The notes under the pieces are model-generated. The model saw only the letters and a list, made by a program, of their open reading frames with translations. It did no database searches and was not told the DNA's origin. A program made the position numbers and the translations under genes. Positions 11,771 to 25,000 of a stretch of 64,000 bases of DNA are shown here, one piece after another. The DNA comes from Amaranthus tricolor (taxonomy: Eukaryota > Streptophyta > Magnoliopsida > Caryophyllales > Amaranthaceae): contig NC_080047.1 in NCBI RefSeq assembly GCF_026212465.1, positions 37,617,813 through 37,681,812 on the forward strand. The letters are read 5' to 3'. Every line of letters begins with the position of its first letter. The first letter of the stretch is position 1.

Positions 11771-13376
11771 ATTTTGGAAAAATTTTATATTAATTTCAAA
11801 GTTTGATTTGTTATAAAAATATTACCCCTACAAAAAAATTGAATATTTTGACTCAACAAGAAAAGGGTCAAAACCCTAAATCTAGCAAGTACGATTAAAA
11901 CCCTGATCGTAAGAGAAGTGATCAAAGCCTAAATCTAGGAAGAGTGTTCAAAATCCTAGTTAGTACTTGAGTATTTATCTGGGGCCTTAATAATTAATTT
12001 AAGATTTTAGTTGAGTTGAATTTTTGAAATGGTATCAGAAGCTAGCATAACAAAAGGTTACGGGTTTGAATCTCAATCATTCATCATGTAAAATGAAATT
12101 TTTGGCACCTGGTATGAAGGGGGCATATGATGCAACCACACTTCTAACTCAAAAGGCTAAAAAAATCATTCATTACTACTATATTCTATTTTTCTAACTT
12201 TCCAATTGAATTGAGCGCCGTTAAAGGGGGTTTTTGGGAGATCTTTCCTGATTATTGTTCCTTTGTGATTGCAGAACTTAGACGTTCATTACATATCCCA
12301 AATATTGGAGTATACATCTCAGACTTTGGAGCTTATGTCCCGAACGAGTCATCTCATTTACATCTCGACCTTTTGTTATTATCATTCAGCTCTTCAGTCA
12401 ACTATTGTATTATTTTCCACACATTTTTGTTAATGTTCTAATCATTTTTTGAAACAAGGTTTAATGGTCATATTACAACCTTTTAATCCGCAAATGAAAC
12501 CTATAACATTTTTGTTAAAAAGTAATTTTTTTAAACTATACAAAGTAAATATTTTATCTATTAAACTAAGTATTTTATTTAATCATTTTACAAAACAAGG
12601 TTTAATGGTCATATTATAACAATCTGGTCTAAGGTTTTTTGATTTTTATAAAGGTAAAGGGTTTTTTGATTTTTATATTTGTTCCAAATTAATATATGTG
12701 TTGTTTATGATAATATTTTGTATCTACAATCATCAAATATAATAATTTGTAATTAACTCATTACATCAACATCATCCAAGTATATATATACTCTATATTA
12801 CTACTAAAAACAATCATCTCGAAATATCAAGGGAGTGACTAGTGACTCATTTAAAAAAAAATATGATTTTTAATCATAGTACGGTTTGCGGTCTGATCTG
12901 ATCTGAAAATAAAAAAATCGAGACCATACCAGAAATCGTAATTATTTTAGAAAAATACCATATTAGACCATTTAAACTATAGATCAGACTAAATATTAAA
13001 GTTACGGTTTAGTCAAATGTAAATTACGATTTAGAACAAACTTTGTTCACCCTCTATCTACCTATGAAATTTTCATATTTAAGTTTGAATGCCTTTCTTT
13101 TGACTCATTTTAATTTGTTTTGATTTCTTTATAAGTAATATAATTTTTTATTTATCAAAAAACAATACAATAATTATTTACTAGTGTTTTTACAATTAAA
13201 AAATATTAAAATATATACATGGAAAAGGACAGTATGACACGAATTATGTTTTTGGATAATGTTATTAAATGTTCGTATTTAGAATTGTTGAGTCAAAATA
13301 TTCAATTTTTTTTTTGTAGGGGTAACATTTTCATAACAAATCAAACTTTGAAATTGATATAAAATTTTTCCAAAAT
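11771..13376. mobile_element. 1.6-kb non-coding element with about 90-bp inverted ends
   Basis: The left arm (11771 to about 11858) and the complement of the right arm (about 13285-13376) match almost base for base. They read ATTTTGGAAAAATTTTATAT, then CAAAGTTTGATTTGTTAT, then TTACCCCTACAAAAAA, then GAATATTTTGACTCAACA. Differences are a few substitutions and A-run length. No target duplication could be fixed and no transposase motif is present. An internal phrase GGTTTAATGGTCATATTA occurs twice (about 12460 and 12600). A Mutator-like origin is possible from TIR length; this is inference. Confidence 0.75.
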
Positions 13377-13500
13377 AAAAAATATATTTACTATGCATTT
13401 TTATGTGAATAGTAAAATTATATAAGAAAAATTGAGTTTTTGCGTAAAGTAATTAAGTTATTAGTTGATGTAGATATCATTTATTTAATGTTTTTTTTTA

Positions 13501-14572
13501 GGAAAAATTGTTTTTTTTTAAAAAAAATTATTGTGAATAATCAAATCTACTTTCAATTACCTGTTAATAATCCCACCGTTTGAAAATTTTTTAATAATCC
13601 GAGCTTTGCTTTTAGTTTGTTGCCAATGGACCCTTTAGAAAATGACCTGCTATATCAGGCTACCTCTCATCTTCTCCTTCTTTATAATAATTCAACCTAG
13701 TTTCCATTACCTGCCGAATTTTTTTTTAATAATCCAACCTTTGCTTTCATTTTGTTTCCAATGGACCCTTTAAAAAGCTAAATACTCAATTTCTATTTGC
13801 CACTAGGTTATAATAATCCAACATATCTTATCCATACATGTTAAGTCTTTATTAATTTCTTTAACACATTTTCTCTTCAATTATTATCAAAAAAATTCGT
13901 AATTTTTAAAATACTCAATTTCTCTTTGTTACTGATTAAAAGGGGTATTTTATTTTGAAGGAAAGTGAAAAACTTACGACTATTATTAATTTTTTATAAT
14001 TATGTTGATTATAAATTTTTAACGTGTAAATTTCAACTAGATAAAGATAATATATAATGGGTTGGCGGGTACCCGACTCAATGTATTTTGTGGCCCATGA
14101 CCCAACCCCATTAAGGCGGGTAGAGTACTATTATTTTTTAAGAAAATTGACCGGCCATTTAGGATGTGGGTCAGCGGGTCGGGTCAAGCGGGTCGGATTT
14201 TTGAACACCCCTAGTTGATGGGATATCTATGTAAAGACAATTACTATTTATGCAATGATCAACTTCATAAACTTGGGAAATAATAGCAATTTCATTTAGC
14301 TTTTTGAAGGGTCCATTGGCAACAAATAAAAAGTAAATGTTGGATTATTGAACAAAATTTTAAAGGTAGGATTATTGGCTGGTAATGAAAAATAGATAAG
14401 ATTATTATAAAGAAGGAAAAAGATGAAAAGTAACCTGATATAGCAGGTCATTTATTTGAAGGGTCTATTGGCAACAAACTGAATGCAAAGATTGGATTAT
14501 CAAAAAAATTTCAAAATGTGGAATTATTGGCAGTTAATTGAAAATAAATTGAATTATTCACAATAATTTTTC
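13501..14572. mobile_element. Foldback-type Mutator-like element, about 270-bp arms
   Basis: The left arm (about 13501-13790) and right arm (about 14295-14572) are inverted copies. Shared blocks include TTATTGTGAATAAT, TTTGTTGCCAATGGACCCTT, GACCTGCTATATCAGG and CTTCTTTATAATAAT. Each arm is itself an internal duplication: the AATAATCC...CCAATGGACCCTT module occurs twice. The element is flanked by TTTTTTTTA on both sides (13492-13500 and 14573-14581), a 9-bp duplication of low complexity. There is no coding capacity. A hAT-like fragment sits inside. Confidence 0.8.
14057..14213 (-). mobile_element. hAT-like terminal fragment nested in the foldback element
   Basis: The complement begins CTAGGGGTGTTCAAAAATCC and continues with GACCCGC/GACCCG repeats, a very common plant hAT-type terminus. 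The opposite end was not found, so it is a fragment. Confidence 0.55.
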
Positions 14573-15297
14573 TTTTTTTTATTACAAAGTAAGATGAATG
14601 AGAATCGGTCAAAATTTTAACTAACTTTAAATTTTGAAAAATCATATCATACAAAGATATTATATAAAAGTATTCTTTTAGAATCAAAATATATGATTTA
14701 ATTACTAATTTGTAATTTTTAATTATTTTTTTAAATATGGGTTAATTTTACTTTAGCTAAATCTCTATGAACTAGATTGTAACAGGTGTGTGAAATCTTT
14801 TACTTAAGATGAAGCTGTTAAAATCTAATACACTTTTCAATACATCTTAACTATTTTCTAATTTTGTAAAAGTGCATCTTAAATTTTAGGTAATTTTATA
14901 ATAAAACTAATGATACAAAAATAATGATATTAGGAGATTTGTGATGAAAGTTTTGTGTAATAGTAAATTAATGGTAAAAAATTCTACTTGCAAATTAATT
15001 GTACATTCAGATTCAAAAAGTTAAGTTTTTATTTTAAAATAAGTAGTTTAAAAATAAACAAAAAAAAGTCGTAAAATATCACAAATTCTCAAGTGAAAAT
15101 TCTATACTTGAACAAAGGGAGGAAGTCGCCTAAAACCATTTTGTTCTTCAGCCACACAATCATTGCTACAGAATAAGTGCTACATCATGTCAGCTCATAT
15201 GCACAGCCACACAGGCATATAACTGGATATGCCACATATCTGGAAACTGGAATATCTACAAAAAAAAAACATTTTTGTTTCGAAAAAATTAGTTGCA

Positions 15298-15524
15298 TAC
15301 TCCCTCCACATCTCTCAATCTACTATCTTATTTGGTTGACTTGTTTATTTTGTTGTATTTCCTTGGAGGGGCACAAGTATAATCTGTCCGCTATCCTCCG
15401 CCTCACGAGCCCTATCACTCGGACTTGTACGGGGTAGTGAATTGATGACTCTTAACTCTGACTTTGACTCTACTTATCCCTAGTTCTCAACCCTCATAGC
15501 AAAATCATAGAGACGGAGGAAGTA
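15298..15524. mobile_element. Stowaway-like MITE
   Basis: The left end is TACTCCCTCC and the complemented right end is TACTTCCTCCGTCTC, with TA at the boundaries. There is no coding capacity. It lies just beyond the presumed 3' end of the KAPP gene. Confidence 0.65.
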
Positions 15525-15656
15525 GTACATACAAAGAATACCAGGCAACTCAATTTGCCATTACTAGTTTGCCATCTATATAAAACCCAACTAGATATCA
15601 GGAACTGTTATGCAGGTCTGATAGGGTTCCGTCCAGTGGAAACAGCCTTTTTCACC

Positions 15657-15662
15657 TTTATT
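15657..15662 (-). terminator. Candidate polyadenylation signal of KAPP
   Basis: AATAAA on the minus strand, 354 nt downstream of the KAPP stop codon. No transcript evidence is available. Confidence 0.35.
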
Positions 15663-16015
15663 AATCCTATGTCCTAACCATACAAAAATGCATCTAGCAT
15701 ATTATATGACGACGAATTTCCCAGAGATGATACACTTCCAACTGTTGAAGATCGAATTATGGAAATGAAATGTAGATATTGCTTCGTCGAAACGACTTGC
15801 CAGCCTGTATGAGTTGCCCTAAATTACCGACATTTGTTCAAATCTTCTGCCCAAATAGAACTCCAAATTCTCAGCAATGAAATGCAGTTTTTACCAGGGC
15901 CTATAGAGTGAACAACTTGTGCTGCGTTTTTCACAGAAGATGATCATCTAGATAACAAAGAGCCTCTTCTGAAGATTTGTTGAAAACTATAAACTAAGTA
16001 CATTATTATTATATA

Positions 16016-19000
16016 TCAAGAATCATATTTACACAAGGTTCTCAAAGCAGTGTCACAATCTACATAAACTATGGAGGTGTTATCCTGTGTACGCAGTTTC
16101 CTAGCCTCATTTAACAAAACATTAGCTATCTTCTGTGCAGAATCCTCACTATCAGAGTATCTCTCCTTTGCCTGCATCCAGTCAAAATTTTCTAATTTCA
16201 TGATGACACAAACCTAATTAGATCATTTACTTAGTGGTACATAAGCAAGTAGACTAACTACCTGAAGAACAAGCTGGCTTGCCTTTGTTGCACTGACAAC
16301 ATCCCACAAACCATCACTGTATTACAAAAGATTGTGGTTAAAAAATAACAAAAAATCCAAGCTAGCAGTGACGAGCTCTACACAATCTAAAGGCACTCAT
16401 GTCAAATAAGCATAAACCATTCAAACTTTCAACAAATTTCCCCAAGGTATACAATGAAAAGATCTTTCATAGGATAACAAAAACTGAAATGATACTTCCT
16501 CAGTCCCTCCTATCCTTACTATTTGTCCCATTTAGGATTGAACGATTGTCAATGCATAAATTCAAACTTTGATATCTCTAAAAATGCATAATTAAAAGTT
16601 ATAAAAAGTTGATGATAGCATTTACATTGAGACGAATCAAAGAATCCCACTTGATATTGTTTTAAATTATAGATTAAGAATAAAATACTAAGAGTGACTC
16701 ATTAATAGTGTCAAATCCCAAATTATACAAATAGTAGGGATAGAAGAGAGTATCATATGCTTATTAGCAATAGGTATTGCTGTATTGGCAAGAGTTATGA
16801 ACCGAGTTAAAGGTCCTATGCAACTCATGCGCAAGTACGTATGTTCGGCTATGACAACATCCAACAAAAGTTGAGTCTCTATTCACCATTGGTGCAGCAA
16901 CGAGCAAGATAGCTTTTCCTACTAGATATATTGGTTAATATTCTCACTCGGTTCAGTTCCACTCATGTTATTATAAAGTTACAAATCAAGTCGTGCTGAT
17001 ATTGGTTTAGGGTCGACTAAGTAGACCTCGATCATGAAATGAGTTTGGTTAAGATTCGGGCGAATTGATGTTGGGTTGAATCGGGTCTATGATGGGTAAG
17101 ATATGTTTCAGGCCGGTTGATCTTCGATAGCGGGTTTTCGATTATGGGTTAACTTTGATTTAGATAAATTGGTTATGATTGATAAATATATTTATTCAGT
17201 TTGATTCCAATACAATTGGATCTCGAGATCCAGTTTAGTTCAAATAGATCTATTTTAGTTTGTAATACAATGAAATATTAGCTAGTGCCACTTCCCTCAT
17301 CATAGATTCGTGAAACATAAATTTAGAATATAGGAAATGATGAATTTATTCTGTGTTAAACATTGATTTCATCCAAATTTAATTGAAGTGAAAATTTGGG
17401 CTATAATTTTGATATGTAAAGGTTTGTGCATACAATGGCTATGCATTTCGTGTGTATGTTTTTAGTGTTAGACATAGACGTACGACCGGGTATGTTATAG
17501 AAAGTCTAATATTCTTCTAAATTGTATTAGGAGAGGTAGCTAAGCCATAAAAGTACATGTACACAAACATAGTAAATCAGAAGCATGATATTTTGATAAA
17601 ACTTCAAGCTTGTGTTCATTATTTCCGTTCTTTGAGTGAAGCAATATATTGTCACCCAGAAGATTAAGGTGTGCGATAAGCATGTTTTTCCATTGAAGAT
17701 ATCCTCAGGGAGAGTAGCCCACCCAAATAAAAACTGATTTTCAGTTCCTTAAACGCCCATTGTTAAGGTAGAATGTTCGCTAAGAAAATATCCTTTAAAT
17801 CCCCTAGATTGTGGCATAGTGTTCCCAAAAAAGACAATATAGCAAAAACTCGCTTTATGCGCAAGCTAATTAGAACCTAATACTCAAAAATATTAACAAG
17901 GGAAATGCTGAATTTGCAATTGAAAAGGTTCAAATGCAGTAGAAAGTCGGCTTACCTTGCCAATACTGCAAAGCCTTTACTTGCTTGACCAAGACGGACT
18001 ACTTGGCTTATATAGGGCTCTGAACTAAAACGAGCATCCTGCTCCTTCAAAAATTTGTCACCAAGCATTCTCCCAAGATTCAGACCTGGTTACGCATTAA
18101 AGTGGCAAAACAGATTGAATTATCCCAAAAAAGGATGTCTAGACAAAAATGTTTGTTTAAATTTTTGTCACATTAGTCCGCCTAAGATGTACATATTAAG
18201 TAACATGGGCTCAATTATAACTAATCTATCTAACAAGAAATATAATCATCATTTCCTTGATAAATTTCTTAACTAATTAACAAACAGAAAGACATGATTT
18301 TCGATTTACCACACAAGCGTGTCTCTCCATCCTTTAATGGATCTCCCATTTCCCTTATACGTTGCTTCTCAGTATAGCTAGTTAATCTATGGTCTTCTGT
18401 CATCTTAATCTGTTTCCCATCAACACTGCCAAAATAATTGAGAATATAATCATCATTCGAGCAGTAATTAATAACACCTAAAAGACGTAATAATTTATAC
18501 TGGAAATAAAGGAACAGCTCCACAATAAACAAAATCCTATATACATAACATCAAGTCAATACTTAATTAAATACAGAAATTAATACTAAGCACAGCATCT
18601 TAAATGATTTAAAGTTTGCATATTGCACAATGTCTAAGGAAAGACTACTGATGCAGTTAAAAGAAGAAGTGTAAACTTATTTAAAGTTGCGAAAAATATA
18701 CCACACATGATAATTCAGATAATTAAGGGTCTGTTTTCCTTGTCTTATTTGGATAAGATTACAAAACGTTAAGTTCGGTAGAAATGCATTTAGTCAAGTG
18801 AGAACAAGTTCAATTCAGCAGGAGTCCAGTTAAGCAAAATGACTTAACTCAACTTCAACAAAATCAAAGTTCAGTCAAAATAATGTCCAACTAAAATAAG
18901 TTGACTTGGTAAAAGTAGTATAGCTCCCACAAAATAAGTTAAGAGAACAAAGCCTTAATCATCATTTTACAAAACAAACATCAAAGGTAAACTTATACTT

Positions 19001-22000
19001 CCCTTTCTGTATTATTAAGTCAAATAAGTTTTGAATTTGCAACTCTCTAGACAATTACTGATGTGTTTAAAGCTAAACACCATAAAGAATGAAGCTGAAG
19101 CAGATTGGCAATTTCAATTAAAGATATTATCATAGCTATGCACCAAATAGGAATAGCATAAGAACATACTTCATAACACAAGCTGAGTCTCCAACATTGG
19201 CACATTGAGCGAAGAAACTATCATAACCATCACCCCAAACCAGAAGCAATGTTGCAGTACAACCCTGAAACAACTTGATGTTATAAGTAACTGCAAATCA
19301 TAAAGCTCAAGATCCATATTATAGGAAACAAAAGGAAATAACTACTGTAAAAGAAAATAGTGAAAATAAATTATCCTCAAGAGCGAAGATTTAAAATCCT
19401 CCAAAGATCTACAACACTACATTCCAAACAGCTCAGAGAGAGGATCTAGAACAGCCCAAGAGCATACAACAACATTCAATTACACCAATGCTATTAAGTG
19501 GCTCCTACCTAGGCTCCCACTTCGGCAAGTTTTGGGAGGGTCAAATGCACGCAACCTTACCCTTGTCATAACAAAGAAGTTGTGTCCGATTAACCCTTGA
19601 TAGAAAATTGTGATATATGTGGGGTGCAGGTGTGACAAAAACATCTTCACACAACTAAGTGCACATGATATAATTAATCATTTTAATATAGCTCATATAA
19701 TCTAAAACCAAATAAATATAAATCTTTGGCTCCATTGAGAATGGACAAACAAATGAAACCCTTAACCAGAGTCAATAAACCCACAACAATTAGTATATGT
19801 TGAATAATATTCCATTATTCTTGTAAAGACTTTCGAGATCAGAAGAGCACAAAAAAAGAAGCAAAAGCTAAGGGCCTGCTCGTTACTAATTCAAAGTTCA
19901 CGCCATTATCAATCTCTTCTTTTTTCATTTACTTTCCCAGCAAATAGAGTCCAGCACTAAATTGACACAGTAACAACGTTATCTTACAGCCCTTAATTCA
20001 AAAACACATGAGATCTAGTAATAAACTTGAGAAGGTTCCAAAGTAGAATAAGAGCAATACCCACAAGCGGCATGATGCCACAGTTAAGGAAGCATCTAGA
20101 TGATTACATTCGATGTCAAAACACCAGTGATGGTGCGACTGTCACAATGCAAAAGGTAGATAGATGGTGATGGGACGCAGAATTCAGCATCAGAAGGCTC
20201 AATAAATGAAGCAGGAAAGAAAATAAAAATAAAAGACTAGTGAAAAACTTTGAGGCTGCCGAAAAATTTTGTTTTCTAATTACAGAGGAAGTTGCAAGGT
20301 CAGCCAAGGGTAAGCTTCATGAAAGGCAGCTACAAGAGCATAAAAAATGAAGATGACACCATTACCTGAGAAAAAAACTACTTTTTTGGCTTGGACATTT
20401 CCACTTTTGATACATAAGTACTGTACAGGAATTAATTCACAAAACACAAATGCAAAATAAATCTGGGTTTTTTCTAAAAATTAAATAAAAAGCAGGAAAT
20501 ACAAAGCAATATTGAACAATAACAAATATATCCAGCTAAAGATGCTGCATTCTTTGCCTAATTCAGTGAAGAAAACAACAAGGTTTGCAGAAAGTTAATA
20601 GTAGAAGCTTACATGGAACTAAATCGTGTGCATGCTTGCACAGATTCCACCTAATAAATAAACTTTGCCTAGTCAGAAACACCAAGACACAAGATCCGGG
20701 ACCTAATTATGACTAAGATAACAACAAGGAGCAATTTAGTTTGTCTAAAAAGGCAGAAACTGAAGAATGAAAATCAAAAGAAAGAAAAGCAGAAACCGAA
20801 TCCTCTAAAGTGTCTTTAAGGAAAAGGAAACGGAATTGTTACTTATAATTTCGTACATCAGCCATTGGTTTTTTAAGGAGAGAGAAAGATCTTTCCTTTC
20901 TTCCACTAGAAAGTACCCCAACACTGAGAACATTAACACCCTGATAGCCTGCCCAGTGCCCACCTGGAATAGATATCGGTCCAACAGACCCCACAAAAGC
21001 CACAAACTATGTTAATAAAGGTAAGTCATGTTGTCTTACTCTAACCACTCCTCTTTCAAAAACTTTCTTATTTTTTATCCCTGTTTGAGAGCACTTTAAA
21101 TCGTTAGTTTGGTGTTTGGGAGTTTTAGTTGGAACAAGTTAGGGAGTTTGCAGTTGTTAGCCTGTTAGAAGCTAGTATTGGTGGTTGGGCATTATGTTGC
21201 TGTGATGGCCGCTGTCGGCAAGTAATTAATAACCTTGATCAAATGGTTAATGGGTTCAGGGGTTTTCAAAATCTCTGTGGAGAGAGAATCAGCAAACACG
21301 AAGTATGTGAGAAAAGGAAATTGATTACTGTGCCACATAACAAATGCGCTAGTAATTCTAGAGAGAATGTTCTTATTTAACAATTGTATATATAAGACCA
21401 GTTCAAGCTAGTCATCTTATAAAAAAATCGTTCTAAGAAAATAGATATGAAAAGTGGTATAAAGTGGTATAGAGTTGAACCTCATAATAGAGATTTAAAC
21501 ATTCTTCTGTTTGACTAAATGCTTCCCTGAGGACATCAGATGCATCTTCCCGAGATAAAACCTTTTCCCTTCTTGAGGAATCCAACAAAATAGTTGCTAC
21601 TGTCTCAGGAAGAATTCTGAAAGCATACAGTTATTTGCACTTGATGAACAACAAAACCAAAAGAATAAAGATTCATATACACATGCATAGAAGCATAAAT
21701 CTTTTATAGGAAAGTTGAAAATATATCAAGGGACACAACATTAGGCAGGTGACAACCACCCAACCATTTCAAACATCTCATTGGTCTCATTTATACAACT
21801 TAAACAAAAAATTTTAAAAACTAGCAAAGAGAAAGATCTACCAAAAAATAATTCAAATAGTACAATTTGCTAAAATAAAAATAACACACAAAAATGAAGT
21901 AAAAAAAGCTTAAGAATAGGAAAAATGAAGCTGTGATATAGACTCACATTATACGTAAAATATAAAGTAAATTGTAAAATATCTACCGAAGGCATTTGAT

Positions 22001-25000
22001 ACATGATAAAAATAACTCACCTGAATTTAAGACAAACTTGCATAAACGACAAAATGAACATGAATGACAAAATGATAACTTGGCACAACTATGTGAATTT
22101 TAAGCTTTCATGTTCAGCTCAACACCAAATAAAAGTATCCCTTCATCATGTATACATAAAAAAAGACTTATTAATTAATCAAAGGTCGAACTGATCACCA
22201 CGTTTGTATTGTAAATATACAATCACGGATAATACAGCCAAAGTAATAGGAACTAGACCTAAGACGATCCCAATTAGAAAACTTGACTGATTTCAATTTG
22301 TTTGGAAAAATAAAAAGAGAAGGAATCATATTTATTTTATCAACTTCAGATAAACTAATAAATAAGGAGTTAGGTATACTTTGTACTACGCCTTTGATTA
22401 CTCAGATTGGAAAACCAATTAACGGGAAAAATAAAAGCACCACATTCCTAAAACATCGCCTATATTGTGGTATTCCACTACGTAAATAATAGATATAAAC
22501 TTCCTTAGTTTCAAAAAGTGTGCCCACTTGCTTGGAGTCTCTAAAAATATGGCTTTTAATAGTCTGGGCTCAAGGATATCTAGAAGGCGTGCACTTGTGT
22601 GCGCATTTTCCACAATTTAGCGCCTTGCACTTTTTGCGCTTTTGGTTTCTTAAGGTAAGAAAATATTTTTAAAATAAAATTTGGCATACAATAGTCACAC
22701 AAAAAATGTTTTCTTTGAAGAGAGAAGGAGAAGGAAAAGGAAGAGTTGTTTGCTCTTGCTTACGAAGACAGAAAAAGAGAAAATCGACATAATTAAAATT
22801 TACTAGAACTTTCTCGCAGGTTAACACCACTTGGTATAATATGCTTTTTTCTTAAACTATCTTCTTTCTCGTGGGTTCTTCATCTTTATTTATTCTTTTA
22901 GATTCTTCTTTTTATTCTTCTATATCGATGGCTTTTGCGACTTTTTGTCTTTTTTGTCGTTTAGTTTTTCTTCTTTCAATTTTTCTATTTTCCGATAATT
23001 TGTCTGTTGTTTATTACTTTTATCTTATAATTTTCTTGATTGTTTCTTCTTTCAATTCCCTTTTCTTCAATATTGATAAAAGCATGGTCTATATGATATA
23101 AAAATTAGATAGATTGCTTTAAAATGCAAATTTAGGTAACGTCTTATGCTATTTAGCACTATATTTATAACTTAGCGTAATGATAACAAATGCTTTAGAT
23201 CTTCGATACATGAATATCATATTATTTTACTATCAAATATGTTCTAGAATTGTCTTGCGCATAAGCTCTAGGACCTTTACGCTCCTCAGTGCGCCGTGCA
23301 CCTTTTAAAACTAAGCAAACTTCATGTCTGACTTTATTCAATAATCATAAATTGCAATTAAGGATAGAGCCAATTTGATTTGAGAAGTAGCATTACGTGA
23401 AACTGTGTCATTGAAATCGTTTATTCGAGCATTTAAATCATGATATATCTTGTTGGGGCATTTCAATTTTGTAGCATATAAAGGACACTATGATCCTTGA
23501 AAATTGAACATGAAATAGTTCATTCTAATATTGTATATATTAAACTACCTAAACTGATCATGAATCCAAAAGAGGTGAAATAACTTTTAATTGATACATT
23601 TAATCATTTCACGAAGACGTAAACTCCCTCGTTACATAACGTGACGCCCATTATGTAATCTATTTGGAAGATTTGTCGCGGTGTTAAATCCCAACGTTGC
23701 ATGACATTTCACCGTTATAATGATATTCCACCTTTACAATGTTATTTGTCTCCAAGTTAGAATTTCATTAATACCCCATTAACTTTAATTGTTAAGATCA
23801 CTTAGTTGTTAAACAAAATAATTAACTAATAAGTTGATTAATTATCCACTAAATGTATCTCATATAGTGCATTCATAATTTTTATAGACATACTATTGCA
23901 TGACAATAGTAGTTTTAATGTATGTTCTTAGACTAAGATTTTAAACCTTTTCTTTCTCTTTCGACAAGGGACCCATAATATATGCTTATCTACTTGACTT
24001 TTCTTAGTCTAAGGATGCTTTTCTTGATGAGAGAATTGATCGCCATGTGTCCTAGTTGATTCGTTTGGTTTAGGAACACTCAGCTATGTAGCCACAAAAT
24101 ACATATAAAAGTTCAAAATTCCTCTTATGTGATTTTTGTTTCAAAAGTTCACACATCGGTCGTGATTTGCTTTATTATTCCGTTAAAGCCCTTTCCCGCG
24201 ACTTTGCGATCATTTTCGCAATTCATCTACAACTGTGGCTTTTTCCATGGATGCGCCATGGTGCATGTTAATTGTTTACGATATTGTTTTGGTAGATGAG
24301 ACTGCAAATGGAATAAATGCTAAACTCAACCAATCTCTGCAATCTATTATAGTCAAGTTTCACGAACACTTTGCGCACTTTCCTTTATCAGTTAGCTTAT
24401 TTCAAATGATTTCAGATAAAAAATATACAATTTTTGTGTGCATATTGGTTTTTAATCTCATTTTAACCCTTTGTAGCAAAATTTTGGTTTCAAGTAGTGT
24501 AATTATGTTTGCTTAATTAGTCACTTATACAATGATTAGTCACATAATTTTCCATTTTTCTACTTCAAGTTTTTCAGACATTAGTCACCTAATTTTCCAT
24601 TTTCTATTTCAAGTTTTTCAGACACCAAATGAATTTCAGCATTCAAATAGTTGCTTTGTAATAGTGTCAGGCTTAGGAGTAGGAGTAGCTAGAACATATC
24701 AACAATAAATTTCACACATCAGAAAATATAAATATAATATAGACTGAGCTACCAAAATATTAAACAAAGTTTCGCATAAAAGTCCATTATTACTAACTTG
24801 CTCACAGACTCTGATGCAACTGCTCCACCATGTCCATCGCAAATCCCAAATAATCCAAACTGCATATAACAAATAATGTTACATTAAATTGCATGTTCAT
24901 CAAAGAAAGATAATCTTGAATATTTGCATTTGAGCACCTGTTCTATCCCAGAAATCGGCCAATTGTAATAGCAGAAATCTTCCATGGGAAGTCTTTTTCC

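Noticed and set aside
12030..12085. TGGTATCAGAAGC plus GGGTTTGAATCTC, suggesting a primer-binding site or tRNA B box
   Set aside because: No LTR ends immediately before it and no tRNA fold is visible; treated as chance or very old repeat debris within the 1.6-kb element.
22871..23101. 76-codon hydrophobic ORF in KAPP intron 7
   Set aside because: Phe/Leu/Ser-rich translation of T-rich intronic DNA; nothing supports a gene.
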